The notes: generated by a model not told the origin, from the sequence alone. DNA of 64,000 bases from Caballeronia sp. M1242 (GCF_017220215.1 NZ_CP071129.1:2046001-2110000), one strand, 5' to 3'. Counted from the first letter of the stretch, positions 10,034 through 18,352 are shown. A program made the numbers and translations.

Positions 10034-10699
10034 ATGAATAAACTTTCAAAGCTCGCGTTCATTGCAGCTACCGCAGTTATGGCTGCATCGGCCTCGGCGC
10101 AATCGGTGCCGGCCTCGCGACAAGCCGTCAATGACAACTGGGTGAATGGCACGGGCGAGTATGTGTGGATGAACGGCACGAACGAACTGTGCTGGCGCGA
10201 CGCATTCTGGACGCCGGCCACGGCTAACGCGAAGTGCGATGGCGCACTGGTCGCGCAAGCCGCGCCGCCGCAAGTCGCGCCGCCGCCGCCGCCGCCGCCC
10301 GCTATCACGAGCCAGAAGGTCACGTACCAGGCCGACGCCCTGTTCGACTTCGACAAGGCAGTCCTGAAGCCGGCCGGCAAGACCGCGCTGGACGATCTCG
10401 CATCGAAGATCGGCGCACTGAACCTGGAAGTCGTGGTTGCAACGGGTTACACCGACCGCATCGGTTCGGACAAGTACAACGACCGTCTGTCGCTGCGCCG
10501 TGCGCAAGCTGTGAAGGCGTACCTGGTCAGCAAGGGCATCGAAGCCAACCGTATCTACACGGAAGGCAAGGGCAAGCGCGACCCGGTCACGAAGGGTTCC
10601 TGCACGCAGAAGAACCGCAAGCAACTCATCGCCTGCCTCGCACCGGATCGTCGCGTGGAAGTCGAAGTTGTCGGCACGACGCGTCAGCCGCAACAGTAA
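10034..10699 (+). CDS. ompA: OmpA-family outer-membrane / peptidoglycan-anchoring protein
   Basis: This is a 221-residue exported envelope protein. It has a signal peptide (MNKLSKLAFIAATAVMAASASAQ), then a short ~60-residue segment with two Cys (ELCWRD, NAKCDG) in place of a full eight-stranded barrel. A Pro linker follows (APPQVAPPPPPPPA, from a run of ccg codons), then a C-terminal OmpA peptidoglycan-binding domain. That domain shows LFDFDKAVLKPAGKTALDDLA and the diaminopimelate-site pattern GYTDRIGSDKYNDRLSLRRAQAVKAYL. Two further Cys (GSCTQ, IACLAP) could form a disulfide, as in many OmpA domains. GAGAGGAG lies 5 bases before the ATG. A strong terminator follows. The short N-terminal part suggests a periplasmic anchor rather than a classic porin. 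Confidence 0.9.
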   Translation: MNKLSKLAFIAATAVMAASASAQSVPASRQAVNDNWVNGTGEYVWMNGTNELCWRDAFWTPATANAKCDGALVAQAAPPQVAPPPPPPPAITSQKVTYQADALFDFDKAVLKPAGKTALDDLASKIGALNLEVVVATGYTDRIGSDKYNDRLSLRRAQAVKAYLVSKGIEANRIYTEGKGKRDPVTKGSCTQKNRKQLIACLAPDRRVEVEVVGTTRQPQQ

Positions 10700-10726
10700 G
10701 CTCTGCCGGCTTGCCGCAGACTCGAA

Positions 10727-10751
10727 CCCCCGCCTCGGCGGGGGTTTTTTT
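10727..10751 (+). terminator. Intrinsic terminator of ompA
   Basis: CCCCGCC (10727-10733) pairs with GGCGGGG (10738-10744) around a 4-base loop, followed by seven T. It begins 28 bases after the ompA stop. Confidence 0.9.
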
Positions 10752-10882
10752 ATGCCCAACGGCGGCGCATTCACGAAGTTTCTTGCTGCATGCCGCCGCG
10801 GAACGCGCCGCGCGTTTTGCCCGCCCTCTTGACCGCCTATATACTCGACCCTACCGATTCACGTTTAGCCAAGGTCCTCCTC

Positions 10883-11581
10883 ATGACGAATGTCGATCCC
10901 CACGAACTGCAGAAATTCAGCGATCTCGCGCATCGCTGGTGGGACCCGAACGCCGAGTTCAAGCCGCTGCACGAGCTGAACCCGGTACGGCTCGACTGGA
11001 TTGACGCGCACGCGCATCTGATGGGCAAGCGTGTCCTCGACATCGGCTGCGGAGGCGGCATCTTGTCGGAGTCGATGGCCACGCGCGGCGCAACGGTGAA
11101 AGGCATCGATCTGTCGTCGAACGCGCTGGGCGTTGCGGATCTGCATAGTCTCGAAAGCGGCATCGAGGTGGCGTACGAAGAAATCTCGGCGGAGGCGCTC
11201 GCGGCGCGCGAGCCCGGTTCGTACGACGTCGTGACCTGCATGGAGATGCTCGAGCACGTGCCGAATCCCGCTGGCACCGTCGCCGCGTGCGCCGCGCTCG
11301 TCAAACCCGGCGGCTGGGTGTTCTTCTCCACGCTCAACCGGAACGCGAAGGCTTATCTCTTCGCCGTGATCGGCGCCGAGTACATCGCGCGGATGCTGCC
11401 GCGAGGCACGCACGACTACGCGCGCTTCATCAAGCCCTCGGAACTCGCGACGTTCGCGCGCACGGCGTCGCTCTTGCCGGTCGACATCAAGGGCATCACG
11501 TACCGGCCGATCTCGCAGCACTTCGGCCTTTCCAACGACACGAGCATCAACTACATGATGGCTTGCCGTCGGGAAGCTTGA
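10883..11581 (+). CDS. ubiG: Ubiquinone biosynthesis O-methyltransferase
   Basis: UbiG catalyses both O-methylation steps of ubiquinone synthesis with S-adenosylmethionine. The 232-residue product begins [40 protein letters not shown], the family's signature start. The SAM site is [16 protein letters not shown] (about residues 51-66), with [13 protein letters not shown] further on. The frame is open 31 codons upstream, but that tail overlaps the leader after the ompA terminator, so the ATG at 10883 is used. The gph start is only 4 bases after the stop, so the two are cotranscribed. Confidence 0.95.
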   Translation: MTNVDPHELQKFSDLAHRWWDPNAEFKPLHELNPVRLDWIDAHAHLMGKRVLDIGCGGGILSESMATRGATVKGIDLSSNALGVADLHSLESGIEVAYEEISAEALAAREPGSYDVVTCMEMLEHVPNPAGTVAACAALVKPGGWVFFSTLNRNAKAYLFAVIGAEYIARMLPRGTHDYARFIKPSELATFARTASLLPVDIKGITYRPISQHFGLSNDTSINYMMACRREA

Positions 11582-11585
11582 CGCC

Positions 11586-12350
11586 ATGACTCCGGAAGAA
11601 CAAGACGAAACGGGCATCGTCCAGACGAAGCCCCTGCCCGACGATCCCACGCCGCAGCCGCAACGCGCGGCCGATGGCCGCTCGCTCGGACTCTGCCAGG
11701 CGGTGCTGTTCGATCTCGACGGCACTATCGCCGATACCGCGCCGGACCTCGTGGCGGCCGTCAACAAGATGCGCCACGACCGTGGGCTCGAAATGCGTCC
11801 GCTGGAGGCGCTGCGGCCGTACGCATCGGCGGGCGCCCGCGGCCTGCTCGGCGGCGCGTTCGAAATCGGGCCGGAGCACCACGAGTTCGCCTCGATGCGC
11901 GAGGAGTTCCTCGCCAATTACGAGGCAGACCTCTGCATCGAAACGACGCTATTCCCGGGCATTATCGAATTGCTGGACGAACTCGACGCGCGCGGCGTGC
12001 GCTGGGGCATCGTCACGAATAAAGTGACGCGGCTTGCCGCGCCGCTCGTCGCGCTGCTCGGGCTCGATACGCGCGCCGGCTGCCTCGTTTGCGGCGACAC
12101 GACGCCGCATTCGAAGCCGCATCCCGCGCCGCTTTTACACGCCGCGGATTTGCTCGACGTCGCGCCGGAGCGCATCGTCTACGTCGGCGACGACCTGCGC
12201 GACGTTCAGGCCGGCTTCGCCGCCGGCATGATCACGGTCGCCGCCGCATACGGCTATTGCGGCGACGACATCCCGCCGCATCGCTGGCACGCGGATCACG
12301 TCGTCGAATCAACCGAGGAATTGCAGTTGCTGCTACGCGAAATCCCGTAA
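11586..12350 (+). CDS. gph: Phosphoglycolate phosphatase (HAD family)
   Basis: Gph removes phosphate from 2-phosphoglycolate formed in DNA-damage repair. The 254-residue product shows the HAD motifs: nucleophile DLDGTIADTAPD (Asp43/Asp45), the VTNK motif (GIVTNKVTRLAA), and VGDDLRDVQAGFAAGM near the C-terminus. The first ~35 residues (rich in Pro, Gln, Asp) are an extension not usual for the family. A GTG just before LFDLDGT could be an alternative start, but the ATG placed 4 bases after ubiG is better for translational coupling. In related genomes the gene is next to ubiG as here. Confidence 0.9.
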   Translation: MTPEEQDETGIVQTKPLPDDPTPQPQRAADGRSLGLCQAVLFDLDGTIADTAPDLVAAVNKMRHDRGLEMRPLEALRPYASAGARGLLGGAFEIGPEHHEFASMREEFLANYEADLCIETTLFPGIIELLDELDARGVRWGIVTNKVTRLAAPLVALLGLDTRAGCLVCGDTTPHSKPHPAPLLHAADLLDVAPERIVYVGDDLRDVQAGFAAGMITVAAAYGYCGDDIPPHRWHADHVVESTEELQLLLREIP

Positions 12351-12417
12351 CGGAGCGAGCGCGGACGGCGCAGGCTCTTGAAAAAAGCCGCCGTTCGCCT
12401 CATACAGTATTTCGTGG

Positions 12418-12423
12418 GATAAT
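12418..12423 (+). promoter_or_regulatory. -10 element of ssrA
   Basis: GATAAT lies 15 bases before the mature tmRNA 5' end, as expected for a short or absent leader. The -35 region is weak (TTCGCC about 19 bases further up). Confidence 0.5.
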
Positions 12424-12437
12424 CTCAGTTCCGCTTT

Positions 12438-12795
12438 GGGGGCGACCTGGTTTCGACAGGGGTTGTGAAGCGGTCAGGGCATACCGAGGACCCGTCACCT
12501 CGTTAATCAATGGGAAAAACGTAACTGCAAACGACGATACGTTCGCACTGGCAGCCTAAGGGCCGCCGTCCTCTCACTAATTCGCTGACGGGTTAGGGTA
12601 GCAATACCGCGAGAGGTCATATACGTCAGATAAGTCTTGGTGGCGTCACGACGCCAAGATCGAAAATTTAGTGAATCGCCGTAACGCAGCGTGTTCGTCC
12701 GCGTCGTTGCGGTTAAATCAAAAGACAGAACTAAGTATGTAGAACTGGTCGTAGAGCGCTTCTGGACGCGGGTTCGATTCCCGCCGCCTCCACCA
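12438..12795 (+). ncRNA. ssrA: Transfer-messenger RNA (tmRNA)
   Basis: tmRNA rescues stalled ribosomes and tags the unfinished peptide for proteolysis. The 5' end GGGGGCG (12438-12444) pairs with CGCCTCC (12785-12791), followed by the discriminator A and an encoded CCA. The T-arm sequence GGTTCGATTCC precedes it. The tag frame resumes at GCA 12527 and reads ANDDTFALAA then TAA (12557-12559), the tag known from Burkholderia. It ends in Leu-Ala-Ala, the ClpXP recognition end. A promoter -10 lies just upstream and a terminator just downstream, so it is an independent unit. Confidence 0.97.
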
Positions 12796-12805
12796 CCCCA
12801 TTTCG

Positions 12806-12841
12806 AAACCCGCGATCGCGTGAAGCGTCGCGGGTTTTTTG
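12806..12841 (+). terminator. Terminator of ssrA
   Basis: AAACCCGCGA (12806-12815) pairs with TCGCGGGTTT (12828-12837), followed by a T-run. It starts 11 bases after the tmRNA CCA end. Confidence 0.9.
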
Positions 12842-12874
12842 TTTGCCGGGGCGCGCTATCTCATCAAGCAGGCG

Positions 12875-12900
12875 AAAAAAAGCCCCGCGCGAGGCGGGGC
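12875..12900 (-). terminator. Minus-strand intrinsic terminator with no recognised gene
   Basis: On the minus strand GCCCCGC (12900-12894) pairs with GCGGGGC (12888-12882) around a 5-base loop and is followed by seven T. No gene on the minus strand ends just before it, so it may end an unrecognised small transcript or protect ssrA from antisense transcription. Confidence 0.75.
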
Positions 12901-13186
12901 AAACATCCTTGAGAGACATAGCTGCGGCAGAGACGACGCGAGCTACGGGCGACAGAATAGAGGCCGCGGTGCGCGCTTCGTATCGGAGCCGTCCGAATAT
13001 ATTGCTGTGCGTCAGGTATATGTCGCTCACGGCAACGCTTGCATAACTGACCTTGGTCAACAATTCGAGCGCGACGGTCCATCGCGGACTGGTTCTCCGA
13101 CGAATCCGATTCTTCTCGTGACGCGGCGACATTAACCTTCTCGTGCTTTTCGTTCTCGTGGACGGGAAGTCATTCCAGGTACTTTC

Positions 13187-13213
13187 GCCTCGCCCACCGG
13201 CGAGGCTTTTTTT
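13187..13213 (+). terminator. Plus-strand intrinsic terminator with no recognised gene
   Basis: GCCTCGCC (13187-13194) pairs with GGCGAGGC (13199-13206) around a CACC loop, followed by seven T. It is 126 bases upstream of the PIG-L gene and ends nothing that I can identify; a small RNA between 12900 and 13187 would fit. Confidence 0.75.
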
Positions 13214-13339
13214 CGTCCGCACCCGCCCGAAGCTGAGCTCCCATCCGTCATACATGTTCGTTCGGCAACCGACCGTGCGGTCCGCGCGAAGGCAATCTTC
13301 TGCTTTATCCGGCGAACCGGCTCGCGTGGCGGGAGAAGC

Positions 13340-15766
13340 ATGCATCGAGAAAGCGGTATCAACAACATTCGAACAAGCGTGATCGCGCTCGTGTGGGCGA
13401 TGCTCGCCCTGCTTCTTCCGATCTACGCGCACGCGGCGACCGCGCCCGCCTCCGCCTCCGCCTCCGCCGATTGCCGCGCAGGCACGCTCGTCACCGTGGT
13501 CGCGCATCTGGATGACGACCTGCTCTTCGTCAATCCCGGCATCAGCGACAAACTCGACGCCGGCTGGTGCGTCACCACCGTTCATCTGATCGGCGGCGCG
13601 AACGGCGCCAAGTTCGACTACGTGCTGCTGCGCGAGACCGGCACCAAGCTCGCCTATGCGCGCATGGCGGGCGTGCCGGACCGGTGGCAGGAATCGACCG
13701 TCATGCTTGCCGGCAAGCCCGTGCATCAACTGGTGCTTGCGGGACAGCCGCGCGTCAAGCTGCTCGAACTGCGGCTGCCGGGCGGCGGCGTACGCGGCGG
13801 CAAAGTCCCGCTCGGGCTGCTGTGGGATCGCGGGCAGACGGTGACCACGTATCCTATGCAGTCCGACGGCACGGGCGCGACCACGTACGACCGGGCGTCC
13901 CTGTCCGCGACGGTGCGCGCCATTCTCTCGCAGGCCACCGCCATCTACACGCTGAATCCGGACACGGTCGCGTTCATGGAGCACCCGGACCACATCTACG
14001 CGGCGCGCGTCACGCGCGTGGTCGCGCAGAGCCTGAAACGCAATCTGCCGATCGGCTATCACGTCACCTACCCGACCGGCGGCCTGCCCAAGAATCTCGA
14101 CGCCGAAGAGACGCTGCGCAAGCGCGATGTCGTCGGCAGCTACTTTTCGGTCGACGGCAACGACGCCGGCCACGTCTTCGACGAATACATGTGGGACGGA
14201 AACTGGGTCGCTCGCCGCTACTGGAGCAGCGCCCGCGCGAACGACGCCGGCCCGGACTTCCAGCTGCGGCCGTTGCAGCTCGTCAACGAATATTCGAGCC
14301 GATGCCTGCAATCCGGCGGCGCGGGCCAGTCGCCGCGCCTTGGCGCGTGTTCGGGCGACGCATCGCAGAACTGGTTCTGGCAACAGTTGCCCGCGACGCC
14401 CGGCGAAAAGAACGACGCGCTGCTCGTCAATGCCGCCACCCACGCGTGCATCGCCGAACGCGATTCGGGGCTCGTCGAAGAAGCGTGCAACGCGAAGAGC
14501 GCGTCGCAGCGCTGGACGCCGTGGGACTTCGGCTTCGTCTACACGCCGCTCAATCACTGTCTGGGCGAGAAAAACGGCGCCGTGACCGCCGGGCGCTGCT
14601 CGCTGCTGACGGCGGAATATCGCTGGTCGCCGACGCCGCAGACCGTGTGGACCGATACGCGCCAGGAAGGCGCGCTCTACGGCGACGTGCGCGGCACGGG
14701 CCGCGACAGCGCCGTGTACGTGCAGCGTCGCAAGGACGGACCGGGGTTCAACGTCTGGGTCGCGGAAATGTCGCGCATGGATCAGGCCGCGCCCTGGTAT
14801 CTGAACGCCGTGCCCTTCGATCCGCAGGCAAGCGCGCCGACCTGCGAGGCGGACACGCTCTGCTTCGACAGCGCGCGCTTCCTGCTGGGCGATTTCGACG
14901 GCGACGGTCGCGCCGATCTGATGGTGATCACGCCACGGAATGGCAGCACCGCGTTCTGGCTCTTGAAAAGCGCGGGCACGCGCTTCGAAGCGCCGCGCCT
15001 GTGGTTCCAGACGAGCGCGGAGTGGACGCCTGCCACCACGCAGCAATACGTTGCAGGCGACTTCAACGGCGACGGCCGCGCCGACGTCGCGATCGCGCAG
15101 CAGCGCAAGGACGCGGGACTCGACCTCTGGGTGCTCGCATCGAACGGAGCGACGGCAAGCGCCCCTGCGCTCTGGCTGAACGCGCCCGCGCTGTCCGCGA
15201 GCGCCCGCTTCGTGCCTGCGCGCGTCGCGGGATCGGAGCGGGCGGGACTCATCGCGATGGAGAACGTGAATGGCGCGCTGGCGCTCTCGCAGCTGGCGAG
15301 CACGGGTGCTGCATTCGAAGCCCACTACCGCACGAACGTGTACCCGCAACTGCGCGCCGCGTCCGTGAAGGTCGCGGCGGGCGATATCGACGGCGACGGC
15401 ATTGACGATCTCGCAGTGCTCGCGCCGCGGGCCGACTCGGCCAGCACGCGCGTTTTCGGCATCGAGGGCGGCAAGGTGTTCGGCCCGGCCGAGGAGACCG
15501 CGACGCTGCCCGGCACGTCCTACGCCGATTCCATGCCGGCGCTGATTCGCCGCAACGAGCACGACAATCACGCCACGCTGATTCTGTTCAGCCGCGCGAA
15601 CGCGATTCTCAAGGAGTTTTATTACACCGGCGGCGCGCCGAGCTTATCCGGCTATGACGTCGACTCGTCGTTCAAGCTGGGGCCGGTGCAAATCTGGGGC
15701 GACTTGCCTGGGCTGTATTCGGAATCGCTTTGGCTGAAGACGCTTGCTTACTGGGGCGGCAGATAG
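13340..15766 (+). CDS. Secreted PIG-L-type deacetylase with ricin-like and FG-GAP repeat domains
   Basis: This is an 808-residue exported protein. Residues ~10-33 are a signal peptide (VIALVWAMLALLLPIYAHAA). Residues ~48-300 resemble the PIG-L / LmbE N-deacetylase family, zinc enzymes acting on N-acetylglucosamine groups. Its first metal motif AHPDDE appears as AHLDDD (residues 55-60, keeping the His and both Asp), and a second His motif is MEHPDHIYAARV. Residues ~305-435 look like a ricin-type lectin region with SQNWFW, SQRWTPW and YRWSP motifs. The rest has calcium-binding FG-GAP repeats: DFDGDGRADL, DFNGDGRADV and DIDGDGIDDL at about 518, 574 and 681. The substrate is not known; an extracellular glycan is inferred. 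The neighbouring glycosyltransferase fits that. The last ~65 bases are the prototype of the decayed repeat array that follows. Confidence 0.82.
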   Translation: MHRESGINNIRTSVIALVWAMLALLLPIYAHAATAPASASASADCRAGTLVTVVAHLDDDLLFVNPGISDKLDAGWCVTTVHLIGGANGAKFDYVLLRETGTKLAYARMAGVPDRWQESTVMLAGKPVHQLVLAGQPRVKLLELRLPGGGVRGGKVPLGLLWDRGQTVTTYPMQSDGTGATTYDRASLSATVRAILSQATAIYTLNPDTVAFMEHPDHIYAARVTRVVAQSLKRNLPIGYHVTYPTGGLPKNLDAEETLRKRDVVGSYFSVDGNDAGHVFDEYMWDGNWVARRYWSSARANDAGPDFQLRPLQLVNEYSSRCLQSGGAGQSPRLGACSGDASQNWFWQQLPATPGEKNDALLVNAATHACIAERDSGLVEEACNAKSASQRWTPWDFGFVYTPLNHCLGEKNGAVTAGRCSLLTAEYRWSPTPQTVWTDTRQEGALYGDVRGTGRDSAVYVQRRKDGPGFNVWVAEMSRMDQAAPWYLNAVPFDPQASAPTCEADTLCFDSARFLLGDFDGDGRADLMVITPRNGSTAFWLLKSAGTRFEAPRLWFQTSAEWTPATTQQYVAGDFNGDGRADVAIAQQRKDAGLDLWVLASNGATASAPALWLNAPALSASARFVPARVAGSERAGLIAMENVNGALALSQLASTGAAFEAHYRTNVYPQLRAASVKVAAGDIDGDGIDDLAVLAPRADSASTRVFGIEGGKVFGPAEETATLPGTSYADSMPALIRRNEHDNHATLILFSRANAILKEFYYTGGAPSLSGYDVDSSFKLGPVQIWGDLPGLYSESLWLKTLAYWGGR

Positions 15767-15851
15767 AAAACGCGCCGCAATTCTGATTTGGGCGGCGCGT
15801 GGCGTCTTTGATACTTGCGGTTTTGCTAGGGACCACGCGCAGATTCGAACA
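15701..15851 (+). repeat. Intact parental unit of the array: gene 3' end plus hairpin
   Basis: Unit 0 encodes the last residues GDLPGLYSESLWLKTLAYWGGR and the TAG stop (15764-15766). An inverted repeat CGCGCCGC (15771-15778) / GCGGCGCG (15792-15799) and a ~50-base tail follow. This is the only unit still in an open coding frame and is the reference for the ten units downstream. Confidence 0.75.
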
Positions 15852-17270
15852 AGTTCGCCCCGTCGGTACTCCGAATCGTTCTTGTTTGAGACGCTCGCTT
15901 ACTAGGGCGGCAAACAAAAATTGCGCCGCCCTCGCGATCCGAGCACGCGTGACTTTGGAGTCATTGGCGTCATCCGCCTTCTACGCGCGATTCAAGGCAA
16001 TCTGCCCCGGCGTGTAGTCGCAATCGATGTGGCTCAAAGCGCACGCTTACGAGGCGCAAATGAAAACGCGCCGCGCTTTTGCCTCGGGCGGCGCGTGCTC
16101 CTTCTCGATCATCGCCGTTCAGCCGAGGCTCGCGAAGGTTAGCGCATCTGCCCGGCCCGCACTCCCGATCGTCCTGGCGCAAGGCGCTCGCATACTAAGG
16201 CGGCGAACAAAAGCGCACCGCCCTTCTGATCCGGGCGGCGCGTGATCTTCAAGACTTGCCGTTCAACTGACGCCTAGGCGCAGTCATTGGCGACGTGCCG
16301 GAACTGCATTCGCAATCGCTCTGGCTGAAGACGCTCGCTTACTGGTGCGGCGAACAAAAGGCGCCCTATTCAATCCGGGCGGCGCGTGATCTCCGAGTCT
16401 TGCCGTTCAACGGACGCCTACGCGCAGTTCAGGGCGACGTGCCGAACTGTATTCGGAATCGCTATGGCTGAAGACGCTCGCTCTACTGCGGCGGCAAATA
16501 AGCGCGCCGCCCTATCGCTTCGGGCGGCGCGTGATCTTCAAGTCTTGTCGTTCAACTGACGCCTACGCGCAGTTCAGCGCGACGTGCCGGAACTGTATTC
16601 GAAATGCCTCTGCCTCAAGACGCTGGCTTACTGCGGCGGCAAATATAGACTCGCCGCCCTCTCAATCGGGGCGGCGCCTGATCTCGGAGTCTCGCCGATT
16701 AACGGGCGCCTACGCGCATTCCAGCGAGGCGCCGGAACCGTACTCGGGATTGCTCCGAATCAAGACGCTCGCTACTGCGGCGGCAAACGAAGATGCGCCG
16801 CCTTTTGATCGGGGCGCGCGCGCTCTTCAAGTCTTGCCGTTCAACTAACGCGAACGCGCAGTTCAGGGCGACGTGCCGGGACTGTCTTCGGAATCGCTCG
16901 GGATCGAGACGCTCGCTTAATAGCGCGGCAAACAAAAATGCGCTCTTCGATCGAGGGCGCGTGTTCTTCAAGTCTTGCCGTTCAACTGACTCCAACGCGA
17001 AATTCAGCCCGACGCGCCCGGATTACATTCGAATCGCCTTGGATCATGACGCTCGCATCCTGCGGCGGCAAAACAAAAACGCGCCGCCCTATCGATCGGG
17101 ACGGCGCGGGATCTTCAAGTGTTGCGTTCAACGGAGGCCTACGCGCAGTTCAGAATCGACGTACCGGACCTGTACTCGGAACGGCGCTGACTCGAGGCGC
17201 CCGCAGCAAGAAGGGCGGAAAAGAAAAACGCGCCGTCCCGTGCTGCAGTCAGCGCCCTCTCCGACCCACC
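15852..17270 (+). repeat. Degenerate tandem array: ten decayed ~146-base copies of the PIG-L gene 3' end and its hairpin
   Basis: Ten imperfect units follow the gene head to tail. Aligning on the GAATCGC landmark gives 15722 (parent), then 15873, 16021, 16166, 16313, 16456, 16602, 16747, 16891, 17031 and 17179, so the period is 140-151 bases. A typical unit starts gacgtgccggaactgtattc, goes on through a WLKTLAY-like stretch and GCGGCGGCAAA, then a GCGCCGCC ... GGCGGCGC hairpin, then ttcaagtcttgccgttcaac and tacgcgcagttca. Units 4-6 are best preserved; 1-3 and 10 are most decayed. Indels differ between units, so they are not coding now. I see no gene in the 1.5 kb between 15767 and 17275. The array ends just before the glycosyltransferase stop. 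Confidence 0.8.
17055..17108 (-). terminator. Best minus-strand terminator hairpin in the array (unit 9)
   Basis: On the minus strand GCGCCGTCCC (17107-17098) and GGGCGGCGC form a stem around a GATCGATA loop and are followed by GTTTTTGTTTTG. It lies about 170 bases beyond the glycosyltransferase stop and would end that transcript. Equivalent A-rich tract plus hairpin pairs occur in most other units, all oriented the same way. Confidence 0.6.
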
Positions 17271-17275
17271 GCCCG

Positions 17276-18352
17276 TCAACCAAGCCCCACACGCAGATTC
17301 AGCACGTCGCGCGCGATCGCGAGATACCGGTCGGCCGTGCTTTGCAGCGTCAGTCCTTGCAGCGGACGCGTGGCGCGCGGCTGCGAAAGCGCGTCGAGAA
17401 GCGCGCGGCCGTAGGCGGCGATGTCGCTCGTATCGAGCAGTTGCACGCCCGGGAAACTGCCTGCGAACGCGAACGACGCAATGCTGTTGCCCACCACCGG
17501 AATGCCCGACGCGAGCGCCTCCAGAAAGCCGATGCTGTGCGCTTCGAAGCTAGACGGCATCGCGAACACGCTCGACGCCCGCAGAATCTGCGCGACGTTC
17601 TGCTGCGGTCCCTGAATCGACACGCGATCCTTCAGCCCGAGTTGGGCAACGCGCTCGACCACCGCCGCGTGATAGTCGAGATTCTCGACGACGCCGCATA
17701 GCAGGAGCCGCGCATCGCGATCGGCGCATGCCACGTGCGCGAACGCTTCGACCGTCTGCAACTGGTTCTTCTCGGGGATATAGCGTCCGACCTGCACGAT
17801 CTGCTTATGCGCGACGGGCACGCGCGGCCCGGCATCGTCGGCGAAGCGCGAGACATCGACGCCATTCGGCACCACGATCATCGACGGATGCAGGCCGATC
17901 TCCTTCACGTAGTCGTCGATGTTCTTCTGCGATACGCCGATCACCGCCTTCGCGCGGTTGGACAGCAGGCGCTCGGCGCGCATCAGCGCGGCATTGGCGA
18001 AGTCGTTCGCGCCGGAGTGCATGACCCAGACGATCGGCACGCGCGTCGGCAACGCGCGCACGTAGAGCGCCGGAATGGTCGCGTGCGCGAAGATAATGTC
18101 TGGCTTGAACGACCGGATCGCGCGATGCAGAAAGAGCAGCCGGCCCAGCTTCGTCGGATTCTTCGCCGGGAAAACGCACGAAACGCCGTGCGCGCGCAAC
18201 TCTGCGCTGATGTGCCTGAAATCGTCGTGCTCGGGCATCAGCGAGGCGATCGAGACGCTATGTCCCGCGCGCTGATGACCGATCGCGACGCCCTTGGCGA
18301 GAACTTCCGCCCCCGAAAGGCGAGGCGCCAGTATGACCTGGAGAATTCGCAT
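17276..18352 (-). CDS. Glycosyltransferase family 4 (GT-B fold)
   Basis: This 358-residue cytosolic glycosyltransferase would move a sugar from a nucleotide donor to an envelope glycan or lipid; donor and acceptor are unknown. The N-terminal domain begins MRILQVILAPRLSGAEVLAKGVAIGHQRAGHSVSIAS. The C-terminal donor domain has VPNGVDVSRF, QVGRYIPEKNQLQTVEAF and the E-x7-E-like segment SSFEAHSIGFLEALASGIPVVG. The start is the ATG at 18350-18352; the frame is open further upstream but lacks similarity there. It converges with the PIG-L deacetylase gene across the repeat array. The pair might build or trim one glycan, but this is inference. Confidence 0.88.
   Translation of the reverse strand: MRILQVILAPRLSGAEVLAKGVAIGHQRAGHSVSIASLMPEHDDFRHISAELRAHGVSCVFPAKNPTKLGRLLFLHRAIRSFKPDIIFAHATIPALYVRALPTRVPIVWVMHSGANDFANAALMRAERLLSNRAKAVIGVSQKNIDDYVKEIGLHPSMIVVPNGVDVSRFADDAGPRVPVAHKQIVQVGRYIPEKNQLQTVEAFAHVACADRDARLLLCGVVENLDYHAAVVERVAQLGLKDRVSIQGPQQNVAQILRASSVFAMPSSFEAHSIGFLEALASGIPVVGNSIASFAFAGSFPGVQLLDTSDIAAYGRALLDALSQPRATRPLQGLTLQSTADRYLAIARDVLNLRVGLG

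Larger units (their letters stand above)
12842..13339. other. Gene-poor segment downstream of ssrA
   Basis: I find no convincing protein gene in these ~500 bases. They hold a minus-strand terminator near the left end (12875-12900), a plus-strand terminator (13187-13213), and a TGACC/GGTCA inverted repeat at 13048-13059. No copy of the tmRNA 3' end is seen, so there is no obvious attachment-site duplication even though ssrA is a common island insertion point. GCGGGAG before 13340 is the ribosome site of the next gene. Confidence 0.6.

Noticed and set aside
12864..13082. 72-codon minus-strand frame downstream of ssrA
   Set aside because: It runs straight through a strong intrinsic terminator before its stop, which is not expected for a real gene.
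12438..13339. Genomic island attachment site at the tmRNA 3' end
   Set aside because: No second copy of the tmRNA end and no integrase gene is seen within the window.
12731..15571. 946-codon open frame on the minus strand across ssrA and the PIG-L gene
   Set aside because: It is antisense to a real gene, and its end (VEAAGIEPAS-like) is the well-known false peptide from the reverse of tRNA/tmRNA 3' ends.
15852..17270. CRISPR array
   Set aside because: The repeats are ~146 bases, imperfect, with no constant short repeat and variable spacer pattern, and there are no cas genes.
16531..17701. Repeat-containing proteins in the array (frames at 16531-16848, 16699-16995 and 16793-17701)
   Set aside because: They arise because the ~146-base period is often near a multiple of three. 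Indels break the frame between units, ribosome sites are absent, and the longest one runs antisense into the glycosyltransferase.
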